Shown in pieces: positions 25,222-33,680 of a DNA stretch of 64,000 bases. How positions within the stretch are numbered: position 1 is the first letter of the stretch; the number at the start of each line of letters is the position of its first letter. The stretch comes from Kineothrix alysoides. GTDB lineage: Bacteria > Bacillota > Clostridia > Lachnospirales > Lachnospiraceae. The DNA lies in the NCBI RefSeq assembly GCF_000732725.1, contig NZ_JPNB01000001.1, positions 1-64,000 of the forward strand, written 5' to 3'. The notes under the pieces were generated by a model that worked only from the letters and a program-made list of their open reading frames with translations, made no database searches and was not told the DNA's origin. Both the position numbers and the translations under genes were made by a program.

Positions 25222-26989
25222 GAAGACGTGGAAAACCGTTGGGTACTTTTACAGGGAAGTGTGCAAGGAAAAACCGGTATATATTGTTTTTCTGCTGTTT
25301 GCCATTTTGCTTATGGCAATTTTACCGTTTGTTAATATTTTGTTTCCCAGATATATCATCGATGAGCTGTTGGGACAAAGAAGAGTGGAAGTACTGGCGA
25401 GGCTGGTTGTTGCTATGGTAATTTTGAACTGGGCGATCCAAGGGCTGATTACTATTTTCGAACGGGAAAATTATAAACTGGACCACTGGTTCGAGCAATA
25501 CTTTGATAAGAAATTTGTCCTTAGAAGTATGGAAATGGATTTTGAGCATACGGAGAATCCTGAAGTGCTGAATCAAAGCAATAAAGCACGCGACGGAATG
25601 GGCTGGTATTCGGGAGGGCTTTTGGGCCTCAGCAATTGTTTTAAGGAAATAGTAGCCTCTTTCATCACTCTTTTAGGAGTAATGGTAATTATTGCAGGGG
25701 CTTCTCCTTTGCTTTTTATCATAGCGCTTCTTTCTGTAGCCGGCGGCTCTTATATCGTGAGTAAGATGAACGGTCTGGAAATTGCGACGTTCAATAAGGG
25801 GCCGCAGATCAACAGAGCATTCTGGTACATTCACGATATTCTGGGAGAGAGCCGCTACGGAAAGGATATCAGGCTTTACGGAGCAAAACGGATGCTGACA
25901 AGAAAGGGCGAAGAGAGCTTTCGTGGCTTGTATCATTTATTTAAAGAGCTGGAGGACGGAAAGAGAAAATGGGGCTGCCTGAGCGCGGTAATCGCTATGT
26001 GTGAAGGCATTGGCATTTATCTTTACCTTGGATATCTGGCGGTTATTGAGAAAATTACGATAGGACAGTTTACTATGCTGATTACGTCAGCCATCGCTTT
26101 TCGCACCGGACTGCAGAATATGATAACCCAACTTCAGGAATTAGAGAAAAAGACAGGATTTATGGGAGAATACATCACATTTATGGAGTATAAGGATGCT
26201 ATGGTGAAGGGGCATAGAAAAGTACCCGATATGAGTCATCCGAGGATTGAGTTTAAGAATGTTTCTTTTTGTTACCCGAGAACGGAGCAGTATGTGCTGA
26301 AAAATATCGATCTTACGATAGAACCCGGCGAGCATCTTTCGGTAGTAGGGCTAAACGGAGCAGGTAAGACCACGTTTATCAAGCTGCTGTGCAGGATGTA
26401 TGATGTTACGGAAGGGGAGATACTGGTAAATGGAGTAAATATTCAGGAATATGAATACGACCAGTATATGAAACTGCTTTCTGTAGTATTTCAGGATTTT
26501 AAGCTTTTTTCCATGTCTATCAGAGACAATCTCAGAATGGGGAACTGGGAAAAAGAAGCGGAGTACCTGGAGGTGTTATGTGAGCTGAGCGGAATCAAGG
26601 AAAAAGTAGATTCTCTCCCGAATGGGTTAGATACCCTTATTTTTAAATATTTTGATGAAGAAGGAATAGAGCCTTCCGGTGGGGAGCAGCAGAAAATAGC
26701 GATTGCCAGAGCTATTTATAAGGATGCGCCGGTAGTCGTACTGGATGAGCCTACCGCAGCCTTGGATCCGGTGGCGGAGTATGAGATATATAAACAATTT
26801 GACCGATTAGTAGGGGGTAAAACGGCAGTATATATCTCCCACCGTCTTTCCTCCTGTAAATTTTGTGATAAAATCGCAGTATTTGCAGAGCACACACTTG
26901 CTGAATACGGAACCCATGACGAACTGGTAAAGCAGCCGGAAGGAATATACGCAGAAATGTTCCAGGCGCAGGCACAGTACTATGTCTGA
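25214..26989 (+). CDS. ABC exporter subunit B (membrane domain fused to ATPase)
   Basis: The partner half-transporter, 591 residues. It starts at ATG 25214 behind GAGGAGG (25201-25207), inside the end of the previous gene. Helices span the first 320 residues. The ATPase has Walker A GLNGAGKTT, the signature variant PSGGEQQK, Walker B VVVLDEPTAALDP and SHRLSS. Both subunits keep the catalytic glutamate, so neither ATP site is obviously dead, unlike many heterodimeric exporters. The two sequences are related, indicating an old duplication. No regulator lies beside the pair. A copy of the dispersed 82-bp repeat follows the stop. Confidence 0.87.
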   Translation: MNKKTWKTVGYFYREVCKEKPVYIVFLLFAILLMAILPFVNILFPRYIIDELLGQRRVEVLARLVVAMVILNWAIQGLITIFERENYKLDHWFEQYFDKKFVLRSMEMDFEHTENPEVLNQSNKARDGMGWYSGGLLGLSNCFKEIVASFITLLGVMVIIAGASPLLFIIALLSVAGGSYIVSKMNGLEIATFNKGPQINRAFWYIHDILGESRYGKDIRLYGAKRMLTRKGEESFRGLYHLFKELEDGKRKWGCLSAVIAMCEGIGIYLYLGYLAVIEKITIGQFTMLITSAIAFRTGLQNMITQLQELEKKTGFMGEYITFMEYKDAMVKGHRKVPDMSHPRIEFKNVSFCYPRTEQYVLKNIDLTIEPGEHLSVVGLNGAGKTTFIKLLCRMYDVTEGEILVNGVNIQEYEYDQYMKLLSVVFQDFKLFSMSIRDNLRMGNWEKEAEYLEVLCELSGIKEKVDSLPNGLDTLIFKYFDEEGIEPSGGEQQKIAIARAIYKDAPVVVLDEPTAALDPVAEYEIYKQFDRLVGGKTAVYISHRLSSCKFCDKIAVFAEHTLAEYGTHDELVKQPEGIYAEMFQAQAQYYV

Positions 26990-27024
26990 ATTTATGCGGT
27001 GATGGGAACACAACTGCTTATAGT

Positions 27025-27106
27025 GTTACTGTTCACTTCGTTCTCAGTAACCCATGATTTCTGCATTTGAATTCGCTCCGCGAAACAGAAATCATCTCTT
27101 GAATCA
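27025..27106 (-). repeat. Dispersed 82-bp palindromic repeat, copy 2
   Basis: The reverse complement matches 494-575 at about 88%. GTTACTG/CAGTAAC and ATGATTTCTG/CAGAAATCAT form two inverted repeats. It sits between the convergent ABC exporter gene and the RHH gene, where it could work as a two-sided terminator. Confidence 0.75.
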
Positions 27107-27114
27107 AGTTCTTC

Positions 27115-27375
27115 TTATTTTTCTTTATTTTTTCTCTTTTTAACGCAGTCTGCGAGGAGATACTCGATTTGTCCGTTGATGGAACGAAAGTCGTCTTCCG
27201 CCCAGGCAGCCAGTTCATTCCACAAGCTGGGAGAGAGCCTTAACAGCACTTGCTTTTTGGCTTTCTCCTTTTCTTTGATAGCCTTTTCTCCTTTTAGGAT
27301 GGCAGCTTCCATTTCCTGAATGTTTTGAAGCCTTGCCTTGAGGGCTTCTTCTTTTTGGACCAATTTATCATTCAT
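27115..27375 (-). CDS. Small Arc-like ribbon-helix-helix protein
   Basis: An 86-residue protein. The first 45 residues are a charged coiled coil (rich in E, K and A). The C-terminal part has QVLLRLSPSLWNELAAWAEDDFRS, with the strand-helix-helix pattern of an Arc/MetJ-type DNA-binding fold, then NGQIEYLLADCV. The gene begins 12 bp after the SPFH gene and is surely cotranscribed with it. The exact tandem TGATATCA operator upstream of the SPFH gene has the spacing expected for RHH dimers, so this protein may autorepress the operon. The pairing is seen in other Firmicutes, but its role is not known to me. Confidence 0.75.
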   Translation of the reverse strand: MNDKLVQKEEALKARLQNIQEMEAAILKGEKAIKEKEKAKKQVLLRLSPSLWNELAAWAEDDFRSINGQIEYLLADCVKKRKNKEK

Positions 27376-27387
27376 AAGCGGTACCTG

Positions 27388-28404
27388 CTAGTAAATGGTG
27401 CCCGTATTTACGATAGGCTGCGCATCCCGGTTGCCACAGAGGATGACAAGCAGATTACTTACCATAGCGGCCTTGCGTTCTTCATCGAGAACTACAATTC
27501 CTTCGTCACCGAGCTGATCGATGGCCATCTTGACCATGCCGACAGCGCCTTCTACAATCGTCTGACGGGCTGCGATAATTGCTACTGCCTGCTGCCTTTG
27601 CAGCATCGCGGCTGCGATTTCTTCGGAATAGGATAAATGTGTGATGCGCACCTCTTTGATTTCGAGTCCGGCCTCCAGCACTCGTCCCTGCAATTCCTGC
27701 TTCATGCAATCAGCAATTTCCTGGCTGCTGCCCCGTAAGGTCTTTTCATCCGCATCTTCCTCCATCGTATCATAAGGATAAAGCCGGGCGATATTGCGGA
27801 TGGTGGAATCGCATTGAATGGATAAAAAGGATTTGTAATTCTCTACGCTGAAAACAGCTTTGGTGGGGTCTGTTACCCGCCATATAACGATGGCACCGAT
27901 GATGATAGGATTGCCTAAGACATCGTTTACCTTCTGCTTTTCATTGTTCAGTGTCATAGTCTTAGTGGATATTTTCTTCGTGCGAGTAGTGGAAGCAGGC
28001 ACCTCGGTCGTTTCAGACCCGATGGTAAGATTGAAAGAGGCACCGGCAGATGAGCTTGCCGGATTGAAGCCGGTGGCAAAAGGATTTGTGTAATAAAAAC
28101 CTCCTTTTTTAATCGTACCGTAATATTTGCCGAATAAGGTCATAACGAGGGCTTCGTTAGGGTTTATGATATGAAAACCTGCCAGCATGATGCAAAGAAC
28201 TGAAAACATCAAGATGCCCAAAGTTAGTACGAAACCGCCAAGTCCGGGTCTGAACCTGGAGAGCAGAATGCCGCCGGCTACAATAAGGAACACGGAAGCA
28301 GCGAGACCGCATAGAATCAGTAAAAGGGCTGCAAAGCCGTTTATCGGAACAATTTCTTTTTCTTCAATCATTTGGATACTGTCGTTATTTTTCTGCATAC
28401 TCAT
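27388..28404 (-). CDS. SPFH/band-7 membrane scaffold protein
   Basis: A 338-residue membrane protein. Two hydrophobic helices near the N-terminus (AALLLILCGLAASVFLIVAG and the stretch GFVLTLGILMFSVLCIML) precede a band-7 domain: NPNEALVMTLFGKYYGTIK, VIWRVTDPTKAVFSVENY, a coiled-coil part with EEIAAAMLQRQQAVAIIAAR. Proteins of this family form oligomeric membrane platforms and recruit proteases or other membrane proteins. The start ATG is preceded by AGGAGG. It is the first gene of a two-gene operon with the RHH protein, and a 39-bp perfect palindrome covers its promoter. Confidence 0.85.
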   Translation of the reverse strand: MSMQKNNDSIQMIEEKEIVPINGFAALLLILCGLAASVFLIVAGGILLSRFRPGLGGFVLTLGILMFSVLCIMLAGFHIINPNEALVMTLFGKYYGTIKKGGFYYTNPFATGFNPASSSAGASFNLTIGSETTEVPASTTRTKKISTKTMTLNNEKQKVNDVLGNPIIIGAIVIWRVTDPTKAVFSVENYKSFLSIQCDSTIRNIARLYPYDTMEEDADEKTLRGSSQEIADCMKQELQGRVLEAGLEIKEVRITHLSYSEEIAAAMLQRQQAVAIIAARQTIVEGAVGMVKMAIDQLGDEGIVVLDEERKAAMVSNLLVILCGNRDAQPIVNTGTIY

Positions 28405-28421
28405 ATAAATCCTCCTAAATA

Positions 28422-28460
28422 ATTATTATAATGATATCAATTTGATATCATTATAATAAT
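28422..28460. promoter_or_regulatory. 39-bp perfect palindromic operator, tandem TGATATCA
   Basis: Arms of 19 bp (28422-28440 and 28442-28460) are exact inverted repeats around one base. Inside lie two copies of the self-complementary octamer TGATATCA (28432-28439 and 28443-28450) whose centres are 11 bp apart, one helical turn. TATAAT-like boxes lie in both arms. The site is 18 bp upstream of the SPFH start codon on the minus strand. Such spacing suits cooperative binding of two RHH dimers, and the operon encodes an RHH protein. Confidence 0.8.
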
Positions 28461-28498
28461 GCTAAATTCAGGAATTGTCAAGAAGATAAAATTCGCAC

Positions 28499-28530
28499 AA
28501 AAAAGAACGCAGCTCACAGCCGCGTTCTTT
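28499..28530 (-). terminator. Terminator after the carbamate kinase gene
   Basis: On the minus strand, AAAGAACGC pairs with GCGTTCTTT around an 11-nt loop, followed by a run of T (plus-strand A run 28499-28504). Confidence 0.85.
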
Positions 28531-28554
28531 CTTATGCTTTGATAAAAATTTTCC

Positions 28555-29487
28555 TTATACTGTTATAATCGTTCCGCCTTTGCCCTTTATCGCATCTGCT
28601 ACATTGTCCAGTGAGGCGATGAGGACGCTGCCCTTAGGGCATGCCTTTAGGTAAGCGATTGCAGCTTCGATTTTGGGGAGCATATTTCCTTCACCGAATT
28701 GTTTTTCTTCTATATATTTCTGTGCCTCTTCCACCGAAAGGGAGCTTAGTGCTTCCTGATCTTCTTTTTCATAGTTCTTATAGATACAGGGAACTCCGGT
28801 AAGAATAATGAGCTGATCGGCATTAAGATCCTGCGCAAGTTTTCCTGCGATGGAATCCTTCTCGATAACAGCGGATGCCCCTTGCAGAGCGTGATTCTGC
28901 TCAATAACGGGGATTCCGCCGCCGCCGCAGGCGATAACTACCTGTCCGGCATCTGCCAGAAGACGGATAGCTTCAATCTCCACAATATCGATAGGCTTGG
29001 GAGCTGCAACAACTCTTCGGAAGCCCTCACCCGCTTCCTCCACCACATAATTTCCTTTCTGAAGCTCGGCCTCCGCTTCCTCTGCGGACATATTGCGCCC
29101 GATGAGCTTGGTGGGCTCATAGAAGGCCTCATCGTAGGGGTCCACGGTAACTTGCGTCAAAATGGTGCTGACTGTCTTCGGTATGCCGCGGCTTAACAGC
29201 TCGGCGCGCAGGGAATTCTGAATATCGAAGCCTACATAGCCCTGGCTCATTGCCGAGCAGACACACATAGGTGCCGGAGTATAGTCGGTATATACGCGGC
29301 GAAGCTCTGTCATCGCCTTGTGAATCATGCTTACCTGCGGTCCGTTGCTGTGTGTGATGGTGAGCTGATAATCTTCCTCCACCAAATCGGCCAGTGCCTT
29401 TGCCGTTATCTTTACGGCATCCCACTGCTGCAATGTCGTATAGCCCAGCGCCTGATGACCAAGAGATACCACAACTTTTTTCTTCAT
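28555..29487 (-). CDS. arcC: Carbamate kinase-like amino acid kinase family protein
   Basis: A 310-residue enzyme of the amino acid kinase fold. Carbamate kinase uses carbamoyl phosphate and ADP to make ATP. Family marks are THSNGPQVSMI, APMCVCSAMSQGYVG, ACGGGGIPVI and ILTGVPCIY, then FGEGNMLPKIEAAIAYL. The N-terminal loop reads VVSLGHQALG, where classical enzymes have a GGNAL motif; the substituted subgroup is seen in clostridial purine or agmatine breakdown clusters. No arginine deiminase or transcarbamylase is beside it. It is transcribed alone and ends at a terminator. The reaction is likely but the physiological pathway is open. Confidence 0.85.
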   Translation of the reverse strand: MKKKVVVSLGHQALGYTTLQQWDAVKITAKALADLVEEDYQLTITHSNGPQVSMIHKAMTELRRVYTDYTPAPMCVCSAMSQGYVGFDIQNSLRAELLSRGIPKTVSTILTQVTVDPYDEAFYEPTKLIGRNMSAEEAEAELQKGNYVVEEAGEGFRRVVAAPKPIDIVEIEAIRLLADAGQVVIACGGGGIPVIEQNHALQGASAVIEKDSIAGKLAQDLNADQLIILTGVPCIYKNYEKEDQEALSSLSVEEAQKYIEEKQFGEGNMLPKIEAAIAYLKACPKGSVLIASLDNVADAIKGKGGTIITV

Positions 29488-29720
29488 AATTAATAACCAT
29501 GCCTTTCTTCATAGCCTGCAAACTTTTGTCTGAGGGCGTAATATTTGCAAGCGAAATTAATTTCATTTCACTTTTATAACCATGTTTCTTTCAAACCAAT
29601 ACCCTTATTAAAATATAAGAAAATTATATCAAAATGCTGGGTATTGGACAACCACAATTTGCGATAATATAAAAGAATAAAGTATTTGGAAGGAAAATAA
29701 TAAAAAAGGTAAAATAATAG
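29488..29720. other. Divergent intergenic region with long-spaced inverted repeat
   Basis: The spacer between arcC and cysK is AT-rich. CCAATACCC (29596-29604) and GGGTATTGG (29639-29647) form a perfect 9-bp inverted repeat separated by 34 bp, possibly a regulator site for arcC. I see no gene in it. Confidence 0.4.
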
Positions 29721-29749
29721 TTGACAGATTCCGATGGGAGTGGTAACAT
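29721..29749 (+). promoter_or_regulatory. cysK promoter
   Basis: TTGACA (29721-29726), a 17-bp spacer and TAACAT (29744-29749), 68 bp before the ATG. The -35 box is a perfect consensus while the -10 box is weak. Confidence 0.65.
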
Positions 29750-29766
29750 TCAATTCATAATAAACC

Positions 29767-29779
29767 TACTAAGTTAGTA
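29767..29779. promoter_or_regulatory. Candidate Rrf2-type operator in the cysK leader
   Basis: TACTAAGTTAGTA is a perfect palindrome around one G. It starts 17 bp after the -10 box, so a bound repressor would block initiation or elongation. An Rrf2-family regulator gene lies at 34538. In Bacillus, CymR of that family controls cysK; the link here is inferred. Confidence 0.5.
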
Positions 29780-29816
29780 TGAAATAGAAAAAGAAAATGA
29801 AAGGAGATAGAAGAAA

Positions 29817-30755
29817 ATGGCAAATATTAAGAACAGCGCAACGGAACTTATTGGAGGAACCCCCTTATTGAGCGTGAAGGGCTTCGCGAAAGCGGCGGGA
29901 GTAGAAAATGCGACACTTCTGGCTAAGCTGGAGTATTTCAATCCGGCAGGAAGCGTAAAGGACAGAATCGCACTTGCGATGATCGAGGATGCTGAGAAGG
30001 CTGGTAAGCTGAAGGAAGGAGCGACGATTATTGAGCCTACATCGGGCAACACAGGAATCGGTCTCGCATCAGTAGCAGCGGCGAGAGGCTATCGGGCAAT
30101 ATTAACTCTTCCCGACACCATGAGCGTGGAGAGAAGAAACCTATTGAAGGCATACGGAGCGGAATTGGTACTGACAGAAGGCGCGAAGGGGATGAAGGGC
30201 GCTATTGCCAAGGCGGAAGAGCTTAAGGATTCCATTCCCGGAGCAGTAATACTCGGACAGTTCGACAATCCGGCTAACCCGGCAGTGCACGAAGCTACCA
30301 CGGGACCCGAAGTATGGCAGGACACTGACGGCGCGGTAGACATCTTTATCGCAGGTGTAGGCACGGGCGGAACCATTACCGGCGTTGGTAAATATTTGAA
30401 ATCCAAGAAGGCAGACGTGCAGATTATCGCGGTAGAGCCAGAAGCTTCTCCCGTACTTTCCGGGGGTAAGCCGGGACCTCATAAGATTCAGGGTATCGGC
30501 GCAGGGTTCGTACCCGCCGTATTGGACACACAAATTTATGATGAAATTATCCCAGTAAAGAATGAAGACGCTTTTGCAGCGGGAAAAGCGATTGCGGTAA
30601 AGGAAGGAATTCTGGTAGGAATTTCCTCAGGCGCGGTGCTCCATGCGGCGGTAGAAGTGGCGAAGAGACCTGAGAATGCAGGAAAGACAATCGTTGTTCT
30701 CCTTCCCGATTCAGGAGATCGTTATCTTTCCACACCTTTGTTCGCAGAAGAGTGA
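29817..30755 (+). CDS. cysK: Cysteine synthase A (O-acetylserine sulfhydrylase)
   Basis: A PLP enzyme of 312 residues that makes cysteine from O-acetylserine and sulfide. Visible are [12 protein letters not shown] with the PLP lysine, the substrate loop TSGNTGIGL, the phosphate-binding [23 protein letters not shown] and the C-terminal [10 protein letters not shown]. Length and all active-site blocks are standard. The start is preceded by AAAGGAGATAG. A promoter and a palindromic operator precede it and the methionine transporter operon follows, so this is a sulfur amino acid module. Bacillus CysK also acts as a partner of the Rrf2 regulator CymR; whether that holds here is unknown. Confidence 0.95.
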   Translation: MANIKNSATELIGGTPLLSVKGFAKAAGVENATLLAKLEYFNPAGSVKDRIALAMIEDAEKAGKLKEGATIIEPTSGNTGIGLASVAAARGYRAILTLPDTMSVERRNLLKAYGAELVLTEGAKGMKGAIAKAEELKDSIPGAVILGQFDNPANPAVHEATTGPEVWQDTDGAVDIFIAGVGTGGTITGVGKYLKSKKADVQIIAVEPEASPVLSGGKPGPHKIQGIGAGFVPAVLDTQIYDEIIPVKNEDAFAAGKAIAVKEGILVGISSGAVLHAAVEVAKRPENAGKTIVVLLPDSGDRYLSTPLFAEE

Positions 30756-30907
30756 AGGAAAGCTCCCTTGAGTTATTTATGTAAAGAACGTTAAAACGTC
30801 CATAAGAAAAGGGTGGATATGCGGATAGGGCGGGCATTGCAGAAAACGGCGGCCTATGATATGATACGGTCTGTACTACTATATTTTTAAGATAGATGGG
30901 AGCAGTT

Positions 30908-31918
30908 ATGGAGACTATCATACAGGTAAAGGATGTCGGAAAGACATTTATTGGTAAAGATAATAGGGTAGAGGCGCTGAAAGGTATCAACTTGGAGATT
31001 CATAAAGGTGAAATCTACGGAATTATCGGCATGAGCGGCGCGGGAAAGAGCACGCTGGTACGCTGCCTGAACTTTTTGGAGAAGCCGACCACCGGCACGG
31101 TCATGATAGAAGGAAAGGATCTCGCCGTCTTGCCTGAAAGAGAGCTGCGGCAGACCCGTACACAGATAGCTATGATTTTTCAGCATTTTAATTTGTTGAT
31201 GCAAAGGACGGTGTTGGATAACGTTTGCTTTCCCTTGGAAATTACGGGGCAGAAGAAAAAGGAAGCCCGTGGCCGGGCGAAGGAATTGCTGGAGATCGTA
31301 GGTCTTTCCGAAAAGGCGAAAGCTTATCCGGCACAGCTTTCCGGCGGACAGAAGCAGAGAGTGGCTATTGCCAGAGCCTTAGCGAACAATCCCAAGATTC
31401 TGCTCTGTGATGAAGCAACCAGTGCTCTCGACCCTACCACTACCAAATCCATCCTCGCTCTTTTGAAGGATATTAATAAAAAATATGGCATCACCATTGT
31501 TATCATTACTCATGAAATGGCAGTGGTGCAGGAAATATGCACTCACGTAGCGATTATAGACGGCGGGACGCTGGCAGAAACAGGAACGGTGGAGGAGGTC
31601 TTTACAAGGCCGCAGACGCCGGCTGCAAAAGCGCTGGTATTTCAGAATGGCGGAAACCATCAACAGATGAAAGGAAAACGATGCATCCGTATCGTTTTCA
31701 AGGATCATTCTTCCTTTGAACCGGTTATTGCCAATATGGTTCTGGAATGCAAGGCGCCTGCCAATATACTTCTGGCCGATACAAAAGATATCGGCGGCGT
31801 GGCACACGGACAGATGATATTGCAGCTTCCCGAAGATGAAATCATAGCAGGTAAGATGATTCATTATCTGAAGGAAAGAAAACTGGAAGTGGAGGAGTTA
31901 AGTAACTATGTGGGATAA
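30908..31918 (+). CDS. metN: Methionine ABC transporter ATP-binding protein
   Basis: The ATPase of the D/L-methionine importer, 336 residues. Walker A GMSGAGKST, Q-loop IFQHFNLL, signature LSGGQKQR, Walker B ILLCDEATSALDP and H-loop ITHEMAVV are intact. The C-terminal 90 residues form a NIL domain (IRIVFKDHSSFEPVIANMV), which binds methionine and inhibits transport when it is abundant. ATG 30908 with GGGAG five bases upstream is preferred over ATG 30896. Its stop overlaps the permease start by 11 bases. No SAM riboswitch is visible in the 140 bp before it. Confidence 0.94.
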   Translation: METIIQVKDVGKTFIGKDNRVEALKGINLEIHKGEIYGIIGMSGAGKSTLVRCLNFLEKPTTGTVMIEGKDLAVLPERELRQTRTQIAMIFQHFNLLMQRTVLDNVCFPLEITGQKKKEARGRAKELLEIVGLSEKAKAYPAQLSGGQKQRVAIARALANNPKILLCDEATSALDPTTTKSILALLKDINKKYGITIVIITHEMAVVQEICTHVAIIDGGTLAETGTVEEVFTRPQTPAAKALVFQNGGNHQQMKGKRCIRIVFKDHSSFEPVIANMVLECKAPANILLADTKDIGGVAHGQMILQLPEDEIIAGKMIHYLKERKLEVEELSNYVG

Positions 31919-32573
31919 TGCGACAATAATGATGCTTATAAAAGAAACGGGTACCACCCTGTACATGACGCTGACATCGACATTTTTTGCTTATTGTATC
32001 GGACTGCCTATGGGAATTTTTCTTGTGATTACCGCCAGAGACGGCCTTAGGCCCAATGCGATAGTCTATAAAATATTGGATGTAATCGCGAATGTGGTGC
32101 GAAGTGTTCCGTTTTTGATTTTACTTATGCTGCTGATTCCCTTTACTAGATATGTGGTGGGAAGGAGCTACGGAGCAACAGCAACGATAGTACCGCTTAC
32201 TGTGGCGGCGGCTCCGTTTATCGCCAGGCTGGTGGAGTCCTCTCTTTTGGAGGTAGACCGCGGCGTAGTAGAGGCAGCGCAGAGCATGGGTGCCAGTACC
32301 GGAACTGTCGTTTGGAAGGTCTTTTTAGGAGAGGCCAGAACCTCTTTGATTGCGGGAGCTACCATAGCGCTAGGAACGATTCTGGGATATTCCGCAATGG
32401 CGGGTGCCGTTGGCGGCGGCGGCTTGGGTGATGTGGCGATACGTTATGGATATTATCGCTATCAGGCCGATATTATGATTGTTACAGTTATTTTATTAGT
32501 TATACTCGTTCAGATTCTGCAATTTATCGGTACGAAGATGTCCAGAAAGCTGGATAAACGAATTACAGGATAA
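31908..32573 (+). CDS. metI: Methionine ABC transporter permease
   Basis: A 221-residue membrane permease with about five helices. It carries the binding-protein-dependent transport motif: VEAAQSMGASTGTVVWKV, then LGEARTSLIAGATIALGTI, the EAA loop that docks on MetN. Start and stop fit the MetI family length. It overlaps the end of metN and precedes the binding protein gene by 75 bp. Confidence 0.94.
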   Translation: MWDNATIMMLIKETGTTLYMTLTSTFFAYCIGLPMGIFLVITARDGLRPNAIVYKILDVIANVVRSVPFLILLMLLIPFTRYVVGRSYGATATIVPLTVAAAPFIARLVESSLLEVDRGVVEAAQSMGASTGTVVWKVFLGEARTSLIAGATIALGTILGYSAMAGAVGGGGLGDVAIRYGYYRYQADIMIVTVILLVILVQILQFIGTKMSRKLDKRITG

Positions 32574-32592
32574 ATGCGGATTTATGATATAA

Positions 32593-32627
32593 ATGAGTGA
32601 AAAACACTCATGAGTGATAACACTCAT
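32593..32627 (+). promoter_or_regulatory. Twin small hairpins in the metQ leader
   Basis: ATGAGTG/CACTCAT occurs twice back to back (32593-32611 and 32610-32627), with loops of five and four bases, and ends about ten bases before the metQ Shine-Dalgarno. Such hairpins between metI and metQ could stabilise the metQ transcript so the binding protein is made in excess. Confidence 0.55.
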
Positions 32628-32648
32628 TAGTTAAAGGAGGAGAAAGTT

Positions 32649-33569
32649 ATGAAAAAAAGAATTTTGGCGGTAGTATTAGCGACAGTCCTTGCGGCAGGCA
32701 CTCTCACCGCTTGCGGCTCTGCCGGAGAGACGGCGACAGCGCCGGAAGCATCGGCAGAAACGGAGAGTACGGAAGAAACAGCAGCACCGGCAGAGGAAAC
32801 AGCAGAAGCTGAGGAGCCGGCGGCAGAAGTAACAGAAAAAGGAACCATTACGGTAGCAGCTACGGAAGTTCCCCACTCAGAGATACTGGAAGCGGCAAAG
32901 CCTATTTTGGCTGAGCAGGGCTGGGATTTACAGGTTACGGTATTCAACGACTATGTTCAGCCTAACGAAGTAGTAGAATCCGGCGAGTTCGATGCGAATT
33001 ATTTCCAGCATACACCCTATCTTGACAGCTTTAATGAAGAAAAAGGCACGCATCTTGTAAGCGTGGGCGACATTCACTATGAGCCTCTTGGAATTTATGC
33101 AGGCACAGAATCCGATCTTGCAAACATTTCCGACAAAGCGACGATTGCAGTTCCTAACGATACGACGAACGAGGCGAGAGCGCTTCTTCTTCTGCAGGAT
33201 AATGGAATCATTACCTTGAAAGAGGGAGTGGGCATGGAAGCGACCAAGAACGATATAGCGCAGAACCCTCACAACGTAGAAATCGTTGAGCTGGAAGCAG
33301 CTCAGGTTGCCAGAGTTATCGGAGAGACCTCTTTCGTAGTGCTGAACGGTAATTATGCATTACAGGCGGGTTTAAATGCTCAGACGGATGCGTTGGCATA
33401 TGAAACCTCAGATTCCGAAGCAGCGAAGACCTATGTAAATGTTATCGTTGTCAAAGAAGGCAATGAAGGCAACGAAGGTGTAAAAGCGCTGGTCGACGTA
33501 TTGAAGTCCGATAAGATCAAAGACTTCATCAATGAGAAATATCAAGGTTCTGTTGTACCGTTTGAATAA
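32649..33569 (+). CDS. metQ: Methionine-binding lipoprotein
   Basis: A 306-residue substrate-binding lipoprotein of the NLPA family that captures methionine outside the membrane. The signal peptide ends in the lipobox LTAC (cysteine about residue 21), to be cut by LspA. An E/A/T-rich linker of about 45 residues follows, then the binding domain: VAATEVPHSEILEAA, FNDYVQPNEVVESGEFDANYFQH, IAVPNDTTNEARALLLLQ and FVVLNGNYALQAGL. AAAGGAGG precedes the start. The long acidic linker is typical of Clostridia. Confidence 0.94.
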   Translation: MKKRILAVVLATVLAAGTLTACGSAGETATAPEASAETESTEETAAPAEETAEAEEPAAEVTEKGTITVAATEVPHSEILEAAKPILAEQGWDLQVTVFNDYVQPNEVVESGEFDANYFQHTPYLDSFNEEKGTHLVSVGDIHYEPLGIYAGTESDLANISDKATIAVPNDTTNEARALLLLQDNGIITLKEGVGMEATKNDIAQNPHNVEIVELEAAQVARVIGETSFVVLNGNYALQAGLNAQTDALAYETSDSEAAKTYVNVIVVKEGNEGNEGVKALVDVLKSDKIKDFINEKYQGSVVPFE

Positions 33570-33586
33570 ATAATGTGATAAAACGA

Positions 33587-33658
33587 CGAGAGGGTGTATA
33601 TGAAGGAAGTGCCGGAACTTACAAAGCGGTAGTTTTCATGGCACCCTCCTTTGTTATG
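33587..33658 (+). terminator. Probable terminator after metQ
   Basis: GAGGGTG near 33588 can pair with CACCCTC near 33646, extended with a mismatched ATGA/TCAT, followed by a short T-rich stretch. The loop is long, so the call is moderate. Confidence 0.45.
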
Positions 33659-33680
33659 ATGAAAGGATAACGTTTACAAA

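Noticed and set aside
30756-30907. SAM riboswitch before metN
   Set aside because: No S-box core or terminator/antiterminator pair is visible.
33600-33632. Ten-codon frame after metQ
   Set aside because: It lies inside the probable terminator loop and has no further support.
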